Part shown: positions 26,029 through 37,336 of the stretch, in pieces
Position numbering within the stretch: position 1 is the first letter of the stretch
Layout of the letters: each line of letters begins with the position of its first letter
Assembly: GCA_008692225.1 (NCBI GenBank)
Contig: VICG01000011.1
Span: 930,001-994,000 of the forward strand
DNA: 64,000 bases
Direction: 5' to 3'
DNA from: Monilinia fructicola
Taxonomy: Eukaryota; Ascomycota; Leotiomycetes; Helotiales; Sclerotiniaceae
Notes under the pieces: generated by a model
What the model saw: only the letters and a program-made list of their open reading frames with translations
Database searches by the model: none
What the model was told of the DNA's origin: nothing
Translations under genes and position numbers: made by a program

Positions 26029-27100
26029 GAATTATACACTATACGTAGCTTAATTAGCTATAGTTAGATTGAATCGATTATGAATTTACTAATCCTACTA
26101 CTACACGATATTGAAAGTTGGAAGGGTTCGGCAATTTTAATTATGGTATATTGCTTGCTATCAAAGTGGCCCTCGAGACGCCCATGGGTAATTCCTAAGG
26201 ACTCGACGCACGCAGATCCCTAGCCGTGTATTCCGTTTCCTCAGCGTGGCGTAACCAGTTCCTCACATAGCGATCTGTCCATCCCAGCGTCGCGCCTCGG
26301 AGCAATGACCAGCTCGGGAGTTGGCTCGTAGACGTCTACATAGTTCTAAGGCTAAGCGAGCTGGTGGGGCACTTCGGCAAGGCTACTTGGCCCCTTTAAG
26401 CTCGCGAGGGCGTTTGGATGCCGGACGCACTACCGTCGATTGCATTGCCCACCTTTGTTCCGAGGTGTTTTGGGAGGAGAGATCGTCGGTGTGTGGGCTC
26501 GATGGGCGATGTGGGTTTTTGGGTGCGTTGGCATGAGGGTGGGTGTTGATGCGGTGGGCGTATTGCGATTGGAATTGGAATTGGTGATGAGGAGAAGAAA
26601 CTTTGGGGTGGTGTTTAGGTAGAGGGAGGTTGTTTGTGAAATGACTGGGATGTGACAGTGGTAGTTGCGGGGGCAAGATGCAATTTAGGGGGATCTGGAG
26701 TGTCTTTTGGTTGGATTGTATTTTGGGTGGACTAATTAATCGTGTCTAGTGTAAGCACGTTTTCGTGTGACATAGACACACATTTCTTCTACTTTACAAA
26801 ACGAAAAGTCAATAAATGTGACTTGCAACTTTCCATTGAGAATTTTTCATTATTTAGACAAGATTATTGCTAGTTCGGATATGAATACTCCTTTTGATTT
26901 TCTCTCCTTTCTATCATTTCAAAAAAAAAAAGCATTGGGCAGCAGGTATAGTCGTTGCTCCAACCAAGACTGAAGAGTTCACAATTGATATGAGCTCCCA
27001 GCTTAACCATGAAAATACTCTGAGCTTCTTGAGATTTGGCTTGCGGTGGCATCTACTCTTCGAAAAACGGTACATGGTGCAGATCACCGCGGAGAGCTAA
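24396..27100. other. Gene-poor intergenic stretch
   Basis: No gene is recognised. It contains GGAA/GGGA purine runs near 25020-25070, TCATC/TCGTC repeats at about 25190-25225, a poly-G run near 25305, purine-rich DNA at 25640-25700, a (TA)n run at 26001-26029, and a GC-richer island at about 26160-26470 (see findings). Confidence 0.4.
26001..26029. repeat. (TA)n microsatellite
   Basis: About 14 TA units in an AT-rich setting. Confidence 0.9.
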
Positions 27101-28756
27101 ATCCAGCTTCCCAACTCGAAACAAAGACGACTACTAATGGAACGATGCCGCCAATGAGGGATTTTGCGGTATTTGTAGAGATTTGATAGAGAATTTTGGA
27201 TGATGAGGATCAAACGTTAAACATATTTGTTGTAATCTCTGAGGCTTTTCGGATGGGGATGCATTTGTCACATGGGTATATTTTCCTTTCGTCGCTCTAG
27301 TGTTCCATGATGTAGTGCTTCATATACCAGAGCATAGGTTAATGACCTTACCAACAGATCTTTTGGCCTTGATGCAGCCTCACTGATTCCTTTCTTGGAA
27401 GTGGACTTCAACCAAACATATCGAGATGGCAAGCAACCGACGGAAGACTGTCCAGAATTCAACCCTCGTCAGAATTTCGCCGGTGTCGCTGGGTTCCTAG
27501 ACCGCTAGGCTAACACCACCGAAACAAATTATACCTGGTATACCGCACCTTAGTGGCATGAATGTTGCTGTTGGCGGGCAAGTGCTCGATTATACCGTGA
27601 ATGTTGCCACCAGTAGCAATTTTACTAGCTCCATGAACTGTAAAGTGGCAGCTTAACATTGGAGTTTCACTTGGACTTCAAAACTGAATGGTACTGGAAG
27701 CTTCAGAATGGAGAATATGATGTTCATTAGTAGTGCAAGAATTAATATCGCAGCTACTCGGCTCATCGTCACGCTATTAAACAGGAAAAGGGATGATATA
27801 ACTTTGACAGATACTTTTGATGTCAGAAGTGCCGTAAGATTAGTTTTGGCAGAAAAGAACGCGTATAAAGATAAGAAGTCTATATATTTTTCCAATCATC
27901 CGAGCGGTCTTGAAGACATTTCTGCATTAACGGTCTCTACGATGAATTTGTTGTGCAGCCGCGCTGATTATTTATCACCAAGGGCTTCGCATATCCTCAT
28001 ACAAATATTTACCGTGACTATTAGACAACAATAGAATCTCAAGCTTATGTCTAGACAGACAAGCAATTTCCAATTGATTGGTGCTCTCTCAACGGACAGA
28101 TCTTCCGATACACAATTGTCACCCACTCAAGTGTCCAGTAATAGCACAAAAGGTGGATAGTATTTATCTCTTGCTGAAAATACAGCGATTTTGAACCGAT
28201 ATCTGTGGAGAAACAAACCTCCCAGTCACAGAGATCCTGTACTCACTGTCTACCAGTAAATGGTATAATACTGATGCGACAAAGCCAATGTTGAACTATA
28301 GAGATTATTATTGGCGAGGGGTACTTCCGATAAGAGTTGTGGCCCGCTGTCAAAATTGTAGGACATACGATTGAAGGGCTACTTCATAAAGTGCCCGGAG
28401 AAAATGGAATATTAGGAATATGACTGACTCTGATGAATGGACCAACAATATTGAGAATGGGGCTTTCACTCAATCTTCTTTCCTTCAGATAATGAACCCA
28501 ATCATCTCCACCAGAATACAATCAACAAGTCAGATCCACCACTTGGGTCAATGTGGCCCGAAATATTTCTATCCCCGTTTCTTCCTCTGATATCACTCTC
28601 GAATACGAAGACAGTCCCTCAAACACAACCTTGAAACAACCCGAGGTAACACCTCTTCTCCACCCTTTCCCTCTCCCCGAATCTTCCAGTGCCATAAAAC
28701 ATACATTACAGAGAAAACAGAAAACCCTCTCTCTAATACTCCACGGAAACCAATTA
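27101..28756 (+). pseudogene. Decayed coding remnant of unknown family, cut by a transposon
   Basis: Plus-strand frames show coding-like peptides interrupted by stops and frameshifts: a GVAGFLDR / NYTWYTAP-like stretch near 27480-27550, AMNVAVGGQVLDYTVNVATS near 27555-27620, WSFTWTSKLNGTGSFRMENM near 27660-27720, and an open stretch 27708-28034. Ser/Thr-rich pieces follow (QLSPTQVSSNSTKGG near 28115-28160), resembling the linker before the membrane segment of fungal surface glycoproteins. The last open frame (28553 onward, Ser/Pro-rich) runs straight into the transposon at 28757. Beyond the transposon, 30660-30920 again reads as a Ser/Pro-rich tail. I cannot name the family; the joined reading is inference. 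Confidence 0.35.
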
Positions 28757-30593
28757 AGTCGCCTACCCCATATCTCACCACCCCCTCCATTTAGCTAACT
28801 TCAAAAAATACTATATATCATTTTTAAACATTAATAATTTAACGATTATTCTATTTATATATAATTCCTTTAAGAATTATTTTTTAAAATAGTATCAAAA
28901 TTATTTTCAATAATTAATTTATTTTTTAATTGTAATCTATATTTTTTTAATAGTTTTAATCCTTGTAAATTTCGAATTTGGATTAGTCTTAACTTTATAT
29001 CTTTTTCTTAAGGCTAATTGTTTTATTTTATATTCTAATTATTATATTTAAAGTTTTGTTTATATGATATTATAATTTTTGGTATTGAATCCTTTTAAGA
29101 TTTTTTGAAAAAGTAAATAATATATTGGAAAATTAATCTTTTCTTCTTGAGTTATATATTCTATATATAATTAAATATCCTTTAATTTCTAAAGCGTTTT
29201 TTATAAAATAAAAGATGATTTTATATATTATTGGAACTTAGGATTATAATTTGAAGAAGAAATCTTTTCAATAACTTTTTTGTTATTGTTTTCGATTAAA
29301 AGCCGATTTATAAGGGGTTTGGCTATATTCTTTGGTTATAAATTTAATGCTTTTTATCTAAATTTAATATTTTGAATAATTAATATTTCTAATTTAGCAG
29401 AATAATAATAAGAAAAAAAATTCTGTTTTTCAATTGGTATAGAATCTATTAAAAAACTTAATTTATTAAGGTATTGTTAATATACGTTTTTAAGATTTAA
29501 GAATATAGCTAAATTTAATAATTGTAGTATATATAATATATATAATAGTAAAAATAAAAGATATATATTATTTTCGAAACATAATTATATAAATTCTATA
29601 GTTTTATAATTTTTATAATTATTTAAAATGAGTAATCTAGTTTTATTTAGATTGGAAAAGATTATTAAAAGTATAAATACCTTTTTTAATTATTTTAATA
29701 CAATAAAATTTATAATCTATTTATTTTTAATAATTGTAAAGCTTTATTTAGTATATAAAATAAAATCTATAGAAAATTATTATTGTTAAATGCTTTTATT
29801 TTTATAAATAATAAATGGATTAAAAGCTTTTCTAGTAGTTAAAATATATTTAATAAAAAAGGTTTAAACTTTTAATTTAGATTGTTTTTTTTAAATAAAA
29901 CGTTGATTAAAGTTTTTTATTATTAGCTTATTAAAACTTTGATCTTTTATAATACCCATTTCGTTTATATTATACCTATTTTAAAATTTAATAGTTTTAA
30001 TATCTGGCAATTTAAATTTTTGAAACTATTCTTTAATAAAATTAATTAAAGTATTTGAAATTTATACTAAATCGATTTTATATTATCTTTTAATTTTAAT
30101 AATTAGATTTCTACGTAAGAATTTATTAATTTATTGCTTTTTAAATAATAAATCCTTTTTTTGTAGATTTAAAATCTATTTTTTAATTTTATGGATTTAT
30201 TGATGTATAGGGCTAGTTCTAAAATTCTTTTAAATTAATATCCAATTTGTTAAACATCTTTTTTAGATTAAAACTATCTTTTACTATATTTAAACATTTT
30301 TTTAATAGAATAAATACTTTTCAATTCGTTCTTGAAAAGTGTTTTTTGGAATATTATAATCCTTAAGAACTTTTAATATTTTAACCTTATTTCCGAATGT
30401 TTTAAAAGTTATTATAATATAATTTTTAGTATATAACTTTATTATAATATAATTAACATAATTTAGAAATTTTAAAGGAATTAATTAAAGGGTTATTAAG
30501 TTATTAATATTAAAAGATTATATATTGGTTAAAAATACGTGTTTTTATATGTTGGCTAAATGGGGGGGGTGGCGAGATGTGGGGTAGGTGACT
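28757..30593. mobile_element. RIP-degraded 1.84-kb Tc1/mariner-class (Fot1-like size) transposon
   Basis: The ends are 43-base terminal inverted repeats (28757-28799 and 30551-30593) differing at five positions, all C/T or G/A transitions. Each starts AGTCRCCTACCCCA and ends ATTTAGCYAAC. TA flanks both ends (28755-28756 and 30594-30595). The 1.75-kb interior is extremely AT-rich, with stops in every frame and no recognisable transposase motif, typical of RIP. Length and TIR size fit Fot1/pogo-type elements; from memory the Botrytis element Flipper is of almost the same length, but identity was not tested. Strand of the original transposase is not determinable by eye. Confidence 0.85.
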
Positions 30594-30595
30594 TA

Positions 30596-30925
30596 CTCCG
30601 TGATCGCACCATGAAATTTCTATTCCCACCATTTCCACGCTCAGGATCTGAATTCCGGTCGCCCAGCCTCTATCTACAGAAAATGCATGCAGCACACAGC
30701 CTCCGCCCCCTGGCCCATTACCAGCGAACAAACAAGCGATAGTCCGAATAATAATGGAGAGTACCCGTCCGCACAATCCTCTATCTCTGTTCGCACCAGC
30801 CCTGTGGAGCGTAAAACAGTAAAGGCCACCAACGTAGCATGGGGACAGCTTCCCACTCCTGCATCGATGATATCTCAGTCTGCTTCAATCTCCAATTCTT
30901 CTTCCGATCAGCGGATATCCTGAGA
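30596..30925 (+). pseudogene. Ser/Pro-rich coding remnant on the far side of the transposon
   Basis: Frames across 30660-30923 give AQPLSTENACSTQPPPPGPL and then, after one shift, SAQSSISVRTSPVERKTVKA and a tail ending SISNSSSDQRIS before a stop. The composition matches the Ser/Pro-rich piece left of the transposon (28553-28750). It may be the 3' end of the gene the transposon split, but composition alone is weak evidence. Confidence 0.3.
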
Positions 30926-33786
30926 TTCTCTTCGGCTCCTGAGAATGTGATGATGATCGATTATATTACTTCAAAATCGGATGTTTTATCGCCCGTGGTG
31001 GCGAGTAGGGCTTAGGGGACGACATTAGGCTTGATGAGTTATTGGTAGACTTATGTATTGTCGAGTGATAACGTGGGATATGTGGGAGATAGGATTGTGC
31101 TTCAGATTGCTGGGTGTGTAGGCTGTAGCTGTGAAGTTTTGGAAGATGGGGCTGACTCTACGGTGGAAGCCTGGGAGATTACGGATGTTGCTTAGTTGAA
31201 GTTGAGCCTTGGGCTTGGTAGGCGTTTACTTGATCGAAAGGTTTGAGAATCAAGGTCCTTTGAAGAAGTTATGAAAACCAGGAGACCAGTTTTGCGCCAG
31301 TTTGGGGCACGGTTTTGTGTCACGGCTGGTTGTATTACAATTATGAGTGAACTGGAGGGAGTTCATACGCTGTTCGAATATTCTTTTATCATATCTATAT
31401 ATGATTTCTAGTATCTAACGTATGATAAAATCCATATATCCTTCCGGTTGCTATTCGCCACTTGATATATGACTCTTGTTATAGACTTTTCTCCTAAAGG
31501 GTCAACTCGCTTCCGTGACCTCACAACACTCGATGAAATTCGCGATGCAAACGCGATGAATGGCTTTCAAAGGGTTCATTAGCACCAGGCTTCTATAGTG
31601 CAGTACACCGCTTGTTCTAAACTTATCTTTGAATCCTGTATTATATCCTCCGTTTTTGATGCAGTCAGCTGACTGCATGAAGACATTATTTGGTACTTTT
31701 GGTAAGAGTCCTTGATTAGATATTAGCCACGTTACACAAAACCATGTTGCTTCTAACAAAACACTACACAATGAATATTTGGTTTATTTGTATTTCCTGG
31801 AATATAATCGAGAATTCTTCCCCAATTCACGATCTGCTTGAGAATTGGTTATAAATATGGGAGCAAGTACAAATTTTGACATTTTGCCACGCTTGTCTGA
31901 AGAATCAGCAGACAAGAAGAATTGGGACGCCTTCATTGAAGCTCTCAAGAACCTGTACCAAAACGATAGCTTGGCGGATATTAGATCGAGCTGTATAGTC
32001 TTCAAAGTAGGCAAGCATCCAAAGTCTTCCATTTTAAAACCAGAAATTCTTACATTTTAGTTCGACAATTTCAGGTCCTTGCACCGAGGAGACTGAGGGA
32101 TATCTCGACGCCGTGGCTCAGCTTGCAAAATTACATACTGTTTCTCGCATTGTCGTATGGGATGAGATTATCTAAAAGGCAGGATTCTACAACTGACAGG
32201 ATTTGAACGATTCGTTTTAGTTTTATGAATAGGTATGTAGGCCGCAATCTACTTACCATAGATCTATTTTATATAAGAATTCTTCAGGCTAGAGAACCGA
32301 AGCTCTTAATTATTGAGCAGATGTCAGGAAAAGGATTGGGACTAATAGCTTACGAATGCTTTCCGAGAAACCACCATTGATCGTTGCGGATATCGGATCA
32401 CCTGAAATAGAAAAGGATATCGGTGCTAAGCTGCGATCACTCTCCAACCAGAGCAACTGCAGTTCCTCTCACTTCGCAACAACTTTCCTGAAAAGCAGGC
32501 CATCACCGGTATTATGGTGACCCATTCTCTAACTGACGGTGCAAATTCAGGCGGTTGTGCCATCTATTCTACCATCTGCGGGATCAATCACGACGGGTTC
32601 CCTAACGCCCATAATAATTGGAACAGGAATAATGAGACTGAAACCATCCACACAAATTGCTGTATCAAAATTGGGAAAGAATCAAGTACTTTCTGAGATG
32701 GGGCAGCCCCATCGAGCACTCGACGTCCGCGTCTCAAGCTAGCGTATGGGTACGACTGTAACTGCAGCGCCTGTAGCCTCCCAGCAGCACGTCTCCAGCT
32801 AGCGATGCCTCTGTCTTCGTATCCAGTATCTTAACGAGATTAGTGATCCGCATCACATGCTTCTGGAGCTTGGCGAAAGTCCAGCAGAATGTCACACTTT
32901 ACTTTCAGTTCTCGAGGAAGAATATGAGGATGGTTCCAGCGCATTCATTGTAAGATCTTTTACTCAGTATGATGCTTTTCGAATTTTCATGGCACATAGT
33001 GATCAGGCGCGAGCGAGATGGTTTTCGGAGAGAAGATGCCTGGGGAGATTTATCTGTGTAGTGGAGCATAGCACAAGAGCGCAGAATATTGCCAAGTTCA
33101 TGGAGGGTACATCAAAACACATGAGAGTTTTGGGTTAACAGATGAGTGGAAGACTGAGGAGACAGTGCGTGAGAAGTGGTTGTAGAGAGATGGCGTATAG
33201 GATTTGACGTATTGATGGGGACTGACTGCATACACAACTTTCTTATGCATTGTTTAAGATTATATGAGTTTGCGGTTTCTAATTGCGCATGTAGGACAAG
33301 GGAAGAATCTCATATGTCAAAAGATGTCATGCATTCTTGTTGGTGTCATCTTGGCGGTGATGAAGTCCGCACTGGAGTATCAAATAAGCTGGTATCATCA
33401 TATTTTGCAGTTGTTATCATTATTATCATTCGCTGCTGAAACTTCTTAGCATGTTCAAATAAAATCATAACCAAAGACTGAAACACTGCAAATGTACAAC
33501 TCCAAGATAAGTTATACTCATTCAATTGTTTATTGGTACTCTATGCATTTTCAAAACGCATTCAATGATTTGTCATTCATTCATTCCTTCCTATTCAAAT
33601 CCCTATCCCAATTCCATTTCCATTTGATACTTATACTCCACCGTTCCTTCCCTCCCTGGATATAATATGCTGGTACTCGAGTATGCCCAAACCGCGCCGA
33701 AGTATCCCCAAAACCAAAACCAAAATCACAAAAACAAGAATTGGATGCGTAACATCTATTCAACAAAAAAATAGAAAAAAAAACTC
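30926..33786. other. Gene-poor stretch with eroded open frames
   Basis: No intact gene is recognised. Coding-like but unassigned plus-strand pieces: 31845-32060 (FDILPRLSEESADKKNWDAF...; ALKNLYQNDSLADIRSS), about 32340-32742 (PPLIVADIGSPEIEKDIGAK...) and 32857-33138 (ELGESPAECHTLLSVLEEEY; FTQYDAFRIFMAHSDQARAR). They are separated by stops and look like a second decayed locus. The last 300 bases are probably the MCM10 3' region. Confidence 0.4.
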
Positions 33787-36441
33787 CTAGTCCAATTCAA
33801 TATCCAGTCCAGGGCCACCCACACTTTCCCTCCCCGCCTCTCTAATCCCCTTTTCGGTAACGAAGCGAGTTTTCTTCTTTATCCCACCAATCGTATTAGC
33901 TCGCTTACGCTTATTGATAGGACTCAGTCGAACAGAGGGCTTGGTACCGATTAAACCGAGCTTCCTAGCATCGGGTGGAGATGTCTCTCTGTCTCTACTG
34001 CTCTGAACATCTTGTGGGCTTGGTTGTACTGGATTCCGTCTCTTCATATAATCCGCACCGAGTCCTCCGCCCATCATTCCCAACTTCCTGCCAAGTTCTC
34101 TCTCTTTCTCTTGAGCTAGGAGTTGTCTCGTCATTCGGTCTTCCTTTGTGGTTCCCCTATGAAAAGCATCGGGGTCGAAATCGACATCGTCCAGTAAATT
34201 TACGGCACTTCTTTTGCCGATGTAAATTTGACTATGACTTTCTCTGTCATATTTCGTCTTTTCATTTCTCTTGAGTTCTTCTCGACGTTGCTTATAGCCC
34301 GTCACATCCTGAGATTTGTATTTTCGTTCGGTTCCCCCTCCGCCATAATTGCGGCTGGGGCCAAAACTCATAGTATTAACTTCCATGCGATTTGCATGAG
34401 TTTTAGTAAGAGAAAGATTGACATGATAATCACAAAATTCGGTGTGTCGTTTATTTACCCAGGCATCACAAGTTTTACCGTCTCTCTTGACGCTTTTGCA
34501 ATATCCCAGATCTCTATTTGTGCCTATTTCAAGTATCGTGTCGTCACTCGAGTTGAGTGTAAGGCTAAATTTGCCTGTATCTGTTTTTCCTCGCGCTGGA
34601 GGCATAAATCCAGGGTTGAGAAGCGCAATCACAGTCCCAGGTGTGAGCTTCCAGAACCTCTCAAAGGCTGTCTTGAAAAGGAAGAGTTCGATTTCCCATT
34701 TGAGGTCGGTAAGAGTGAGGACCATGAATTTTCCGCCATTCTTAGCTTGGTCCTGATGCGCACGTGGTGCGGATTTTGCCGCGATAGTTGCGAACACAAC
34801 TACATCTTCTTCAATTTCGGGACCCGCAAAGTCAGGAGCTTTTACTGTCCTGAGTAGGTCGGGTATGACGAAAGTTTTCTTTCCTTGAAGTGTTCGGGTG
34901 AGAACCTGGTGAGGAATGATTCGTTTGGAGAGGTGAGAGGAGGAGTATGGTTCGAATTGCGAAGCCTCGCCATCGGAGATGTCTGATGGAGCTCTACTGG
35001 GATTACTATTTGATCGCATTTTTCTTAGATTATCAGAAGAGCTTTGCGGATCTGCGTGTTTGTCTTGTGAATCAGGTCTCTTCTCACGGGAGTTTGGCCT
35101 GGTCAAGAATTTTGTTTCAGTGCCGTTCCTCATTGCTGAACGTAGAGTATCAAATGAACCCTGAGAACTCTGAGAACTCGACTTGGTGGATGCTTCATTC
35201 CCATTTTTCAATATTGAACGTCTCGAAGTATCGAAGGAGGAGCCTTGGGAATCCTGTGAACCTCTTCTCAGACCACTGTATATTTCATTGCTGTTCTTCG
35301 ATTCTGGGCGCTTCGAACCATCAAAGGAACCTTGAGGACCTTGAGAGACTGTTCTGCTAGATATTTCATTGCTGGTTTTGATTGCTGAACGTAAATTGGA
35401 TGTAGTCTTAAGTCGTCTTAATTCTCCGTTTGGTTTATGGAAGGAATTCAAGACCTCTTCTCGACTAAATTCCTTGGTGGGGGCAGGATGGCTCGGCAAT
35501 TCAATTACGTTATTTTTGAACGACTCCATCTGCTTTTGGTCTATATCGAATGCTGTGCTGCGGGTTTTCTTAATACGCGCAGCTCTCTCCTGTCGCTCAG
35601 TATCGGTAACTCTCGCCGCGGCCATTCTTTCGCTAAAAGATTTAGGTCTTTCCTCCTGGCTAGAATTTTGTGATGAAGATGTGCGACTTCCCGCTTGTGA
35701 ATTGCTTCTTTGTAAAAACGGCCCGATTTTTCTCGAATTGTTAAAGTCCGCTTCCAAATTCTTCCTCAAACTCGGTGCTCTCTTCAGGGAAATATCAGTT
35801 CCTTTTAAACCCTTATCTATACCGAGCAATACCCGTCCTGGTGATCGTGGGAGTTCAGCGGGTTGAACGCGACGCGGGGGTGATGCTGGAACAATGATCT
35901 CAGCGCGAGATTTAGGTCGTTGCGATTGTCTTTCACTTAATGCTACCTCTCGCAATCCTGCCAATCTCGAGGGTGCTCTATTTGTCGCCGCAGAGTTTGT
36001 TCTCAAAAGACTCGATGCAGGCCTGCGATTCTCGATTGTCTCATTCTTCTCGCCGTCGGAATCCGAGCCCTGCTTATTTTTCTTCTGCAACTTCTTTAGT
36101 CGAAGCCGCGCTTGAATTTCTTGCAGTTTTAATTGCAAAGTTTCTTCATCATCTTCATCATCTTCACCATCGTCCCCCATCTCCTCCAGATACATATCGG
36201 CTTTCATTCGATCTCTACCTGTAGCGTGGGCCAATTGCGATGAAGTTGGTCTTTTTGTAGGAGATGCAGTAGGAGAAAATCCTGTTGCGAATCGTCGCAG
36301 TCGATCGCGACCGCTGGGTGTACTTAGCAGCGCTTCTCGGGGGGATCTTGGTGGCCATTGAGCCTCTTCAGCACCGCCTTTCCTATTGTTAGTTATAATT
36401 CCATACACCCACCACATGAGAGCACACATACCTTGAGACAT
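33787..36441 (-). CDS. MCM10: Minichromosome maintenance protein 10 (replication initiation factor)
   Basis: Two exons on the minus strand: a 10-base exon 36432-36441 (ATGTCTCAAG) and 33787-36377; 866 aa. The 54-base intron has a GTATGT donor and an acceptor ending GGAAAG; this choice gives MSQGGAEEAQWPPRSPREAL. A coiled region follows (about residues 60-110), then a long disordered Ser/Arg-rich part. The Mcm10 core is at about 506-625 as an OB-fold (FVIPDLLRTVKAPDFAGPE; FMVLTLTDLKWEIELFLFKT; LTPGTVIALLNP). It is followed by the family zinc finger: C630, C640, C652 and H655 (CX9CX11CX2H). The C-terminus has basic patches (INKRKRAN; GGIKKKTRF). Mcm10 binds DNA and the CMG helicase and is needed for origin firing. 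The gene is divergent with the RNase H2B gene. The upstream frame is open to 36549, so an unspliced longer start cannot be excluded. Confidence 0.93.
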   Translation of the reverse strand: MSQGMCALMWWVYGIITNNRKGGAEEAQWPPRSPREALLSTPSGRDRLRRFATGFSPTASPTKRPTSSQLAHATGRDRMKADMYLEEMGDDGEDDEDDEETLQLKLQEIQARLRLKKLQKKNKQGSDSDGEKNETIENRRPASSLLRTNSAATNRAPSRLAGLREVALSERQSQRPKSRAEIIVPASPPRRVQPAELPRSPGRVLLGIDKGLKGTDISLKRAPSLRKNLEADFNNSRKIGPFLQRSNSQAGSRTSSSQNSSQEERPKSFSERMAAARVTDTERQERAARIKKTRSTAFDIDQKQMESFKNNVIELPSHPAPTKEFSREEVLNSFHKPNGELRRLKTTSNLRSAIKTSNEISSRTVSQGPQGSFDGSKRPESKNSNEIYSGLRRGSQDSQGSSFDTSRRSILKNGNEASTKSSSQSSQGSFDTLRSAMRNGTETKFLTRPNSREKRPDSQDKHADPQSSSDNLRKMRSNSNPSRAPSDISDGEASQFEPYSSSHLSKRIIPHQVLTRTLQGKKTFVIPDLLRTVKAPDFAGPEIEEDVVVFATIAAKSAPRAHQDQAKNGGKFMVLTLTDLKWEIELFLFKTAFERFWKLTPGTVIALLNPGFMPPARGKTDTGKFSLTLNSSDDTILEIGTNRDLGYCKSVKRDGKTCDAWVNKRHTEFCDYHVNLSLTKTHANRMEVNTMSFGPSRNYGGGGTERKYKSQDVTGYKQRREELKRNEKTKYDRESHSQIYIGKRSAVNLLDDVDFDPDAFHRGTTKEDRMTRQLLAQEKERELGRKLGMMGGGLGADYMKRRNPVQPSPQDVQSSRDRETSPPDARKLGLIGTKPSVRLSPINKRKRANTIGGIKKKTRFVTEKGIREAGRESVGGPGLDIELD

Positions 36442-37336
36442 AATGAGCACAAGAATAATGTGCAAGCAATAGAACAAGTGGGCAATGAAGCGGTTTAAAT
36501 TGATTTGGTATCGTGATACCAATTGTCGTGAAATATTGTTTCTTGTCATGGATTGGTACCATGCATATGATGCAAAGCGTAGTATAATTGTTGATTTGTA
36601 TTGATTCTTGGAAAATTGCTCTTCAGACGTTCAAACAGTATCGAATTGTGAGAGTTGGGTGCGCAGGCCGTACGGTAACTAGAAGAATTGAATGTTGATA
36701 TTGCTTGTGTTCTAAAAAAAATGAAGCATCTGTTGAACGATGACGAGAGTGTGGGTTATCAAACAGCATGTGGTCGAAAATCCATTTGAACCTAAGCACA
36801 ATTCATGACATGATCGTCGTTCGTTTTTGGTGTAGCTTATTCGATGGTGCCATGGACTATCACTTCGTTTTGAGTTCGAATCTTTTCGGATGGCAGAGGG
36901 TAGTTGGCAGTATGGAGTTGGCAGTTGATAGTTGGTAGTGGAAAGTTTGTGGTTGTCGTTGGAATTCAATTTATCATCTGGTTTTGTTTCAATTTCAGAA
37001 ACTTTGAAGAAGTGAAGCAAAACCCCGGATTTCAAAATGGTACTGGGCGCGGTTGTAGACTTACCAATGGGCGCGCCCAGCCTTTGTTTTAACGCAATTG
37101 ATTATTGGTTGCCATGCATGACTAATCTGACGCGTCTTTTGCAACGCGATATAGACGCGACTTCTTAAAGTATGTGTATGGCCCAGCCGGTGAGTGTACC
37201 TACCTACCTACCTGCATCTACTTAATTGAGACTTTCTGTATCCATTGATTTATTCGCAGCCCAAGTACGCAATTGGGTTTCTACGATTCATCCAACAATT
37301 TCACGATAAACATACAATTAATTAATTGCTTTAGAT
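36442..37336. promoter_or_regulatory. Divergent promoter region of MCM10 and RNase H2B genes
   Basis: The 895 bases between two start codons hold no gene. TTGGCAGT/GTTGGTAGT-type repeats lie at 36900-36945, and TACCTACCTACC at about 37200-37212. A cluster of CGCG-containing sites lies at 37060-37160 (GGGCGCGCCC, GACGCGTC, AACGCGAT, GACGCGAC). The cluster is about 200 bases from the RNase H2B start. Confidence 0.6.
37129..37136. promoter_or_regulatory. MCB-like palindrome GACGCGTC
   Basis: Contains ACGCGT, the MluI cell-cycle box core bound by MBF (Mbp1/Swi6 type APSES factor) at G1/S genes in yeasts. Two more ACGCGA-type half matches follow within 30 bases. Binding here is inference. Confidence 0.55.

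Noticed and set aside
27460..27540. tRNA-like signals on the minus strand (A-box-like TAGCCTAGCGG)
   Set aside because: The B-box is poor (GGTTGAATTC) and no acceptor stem pairs; it fits better as decayed coding sequence.
34228..35866. Plus-strand open frames of 137-209 codons inside MCM10
   Set aside because: Shadows of the MCM10 coding strand; peptides show no family resemblance.
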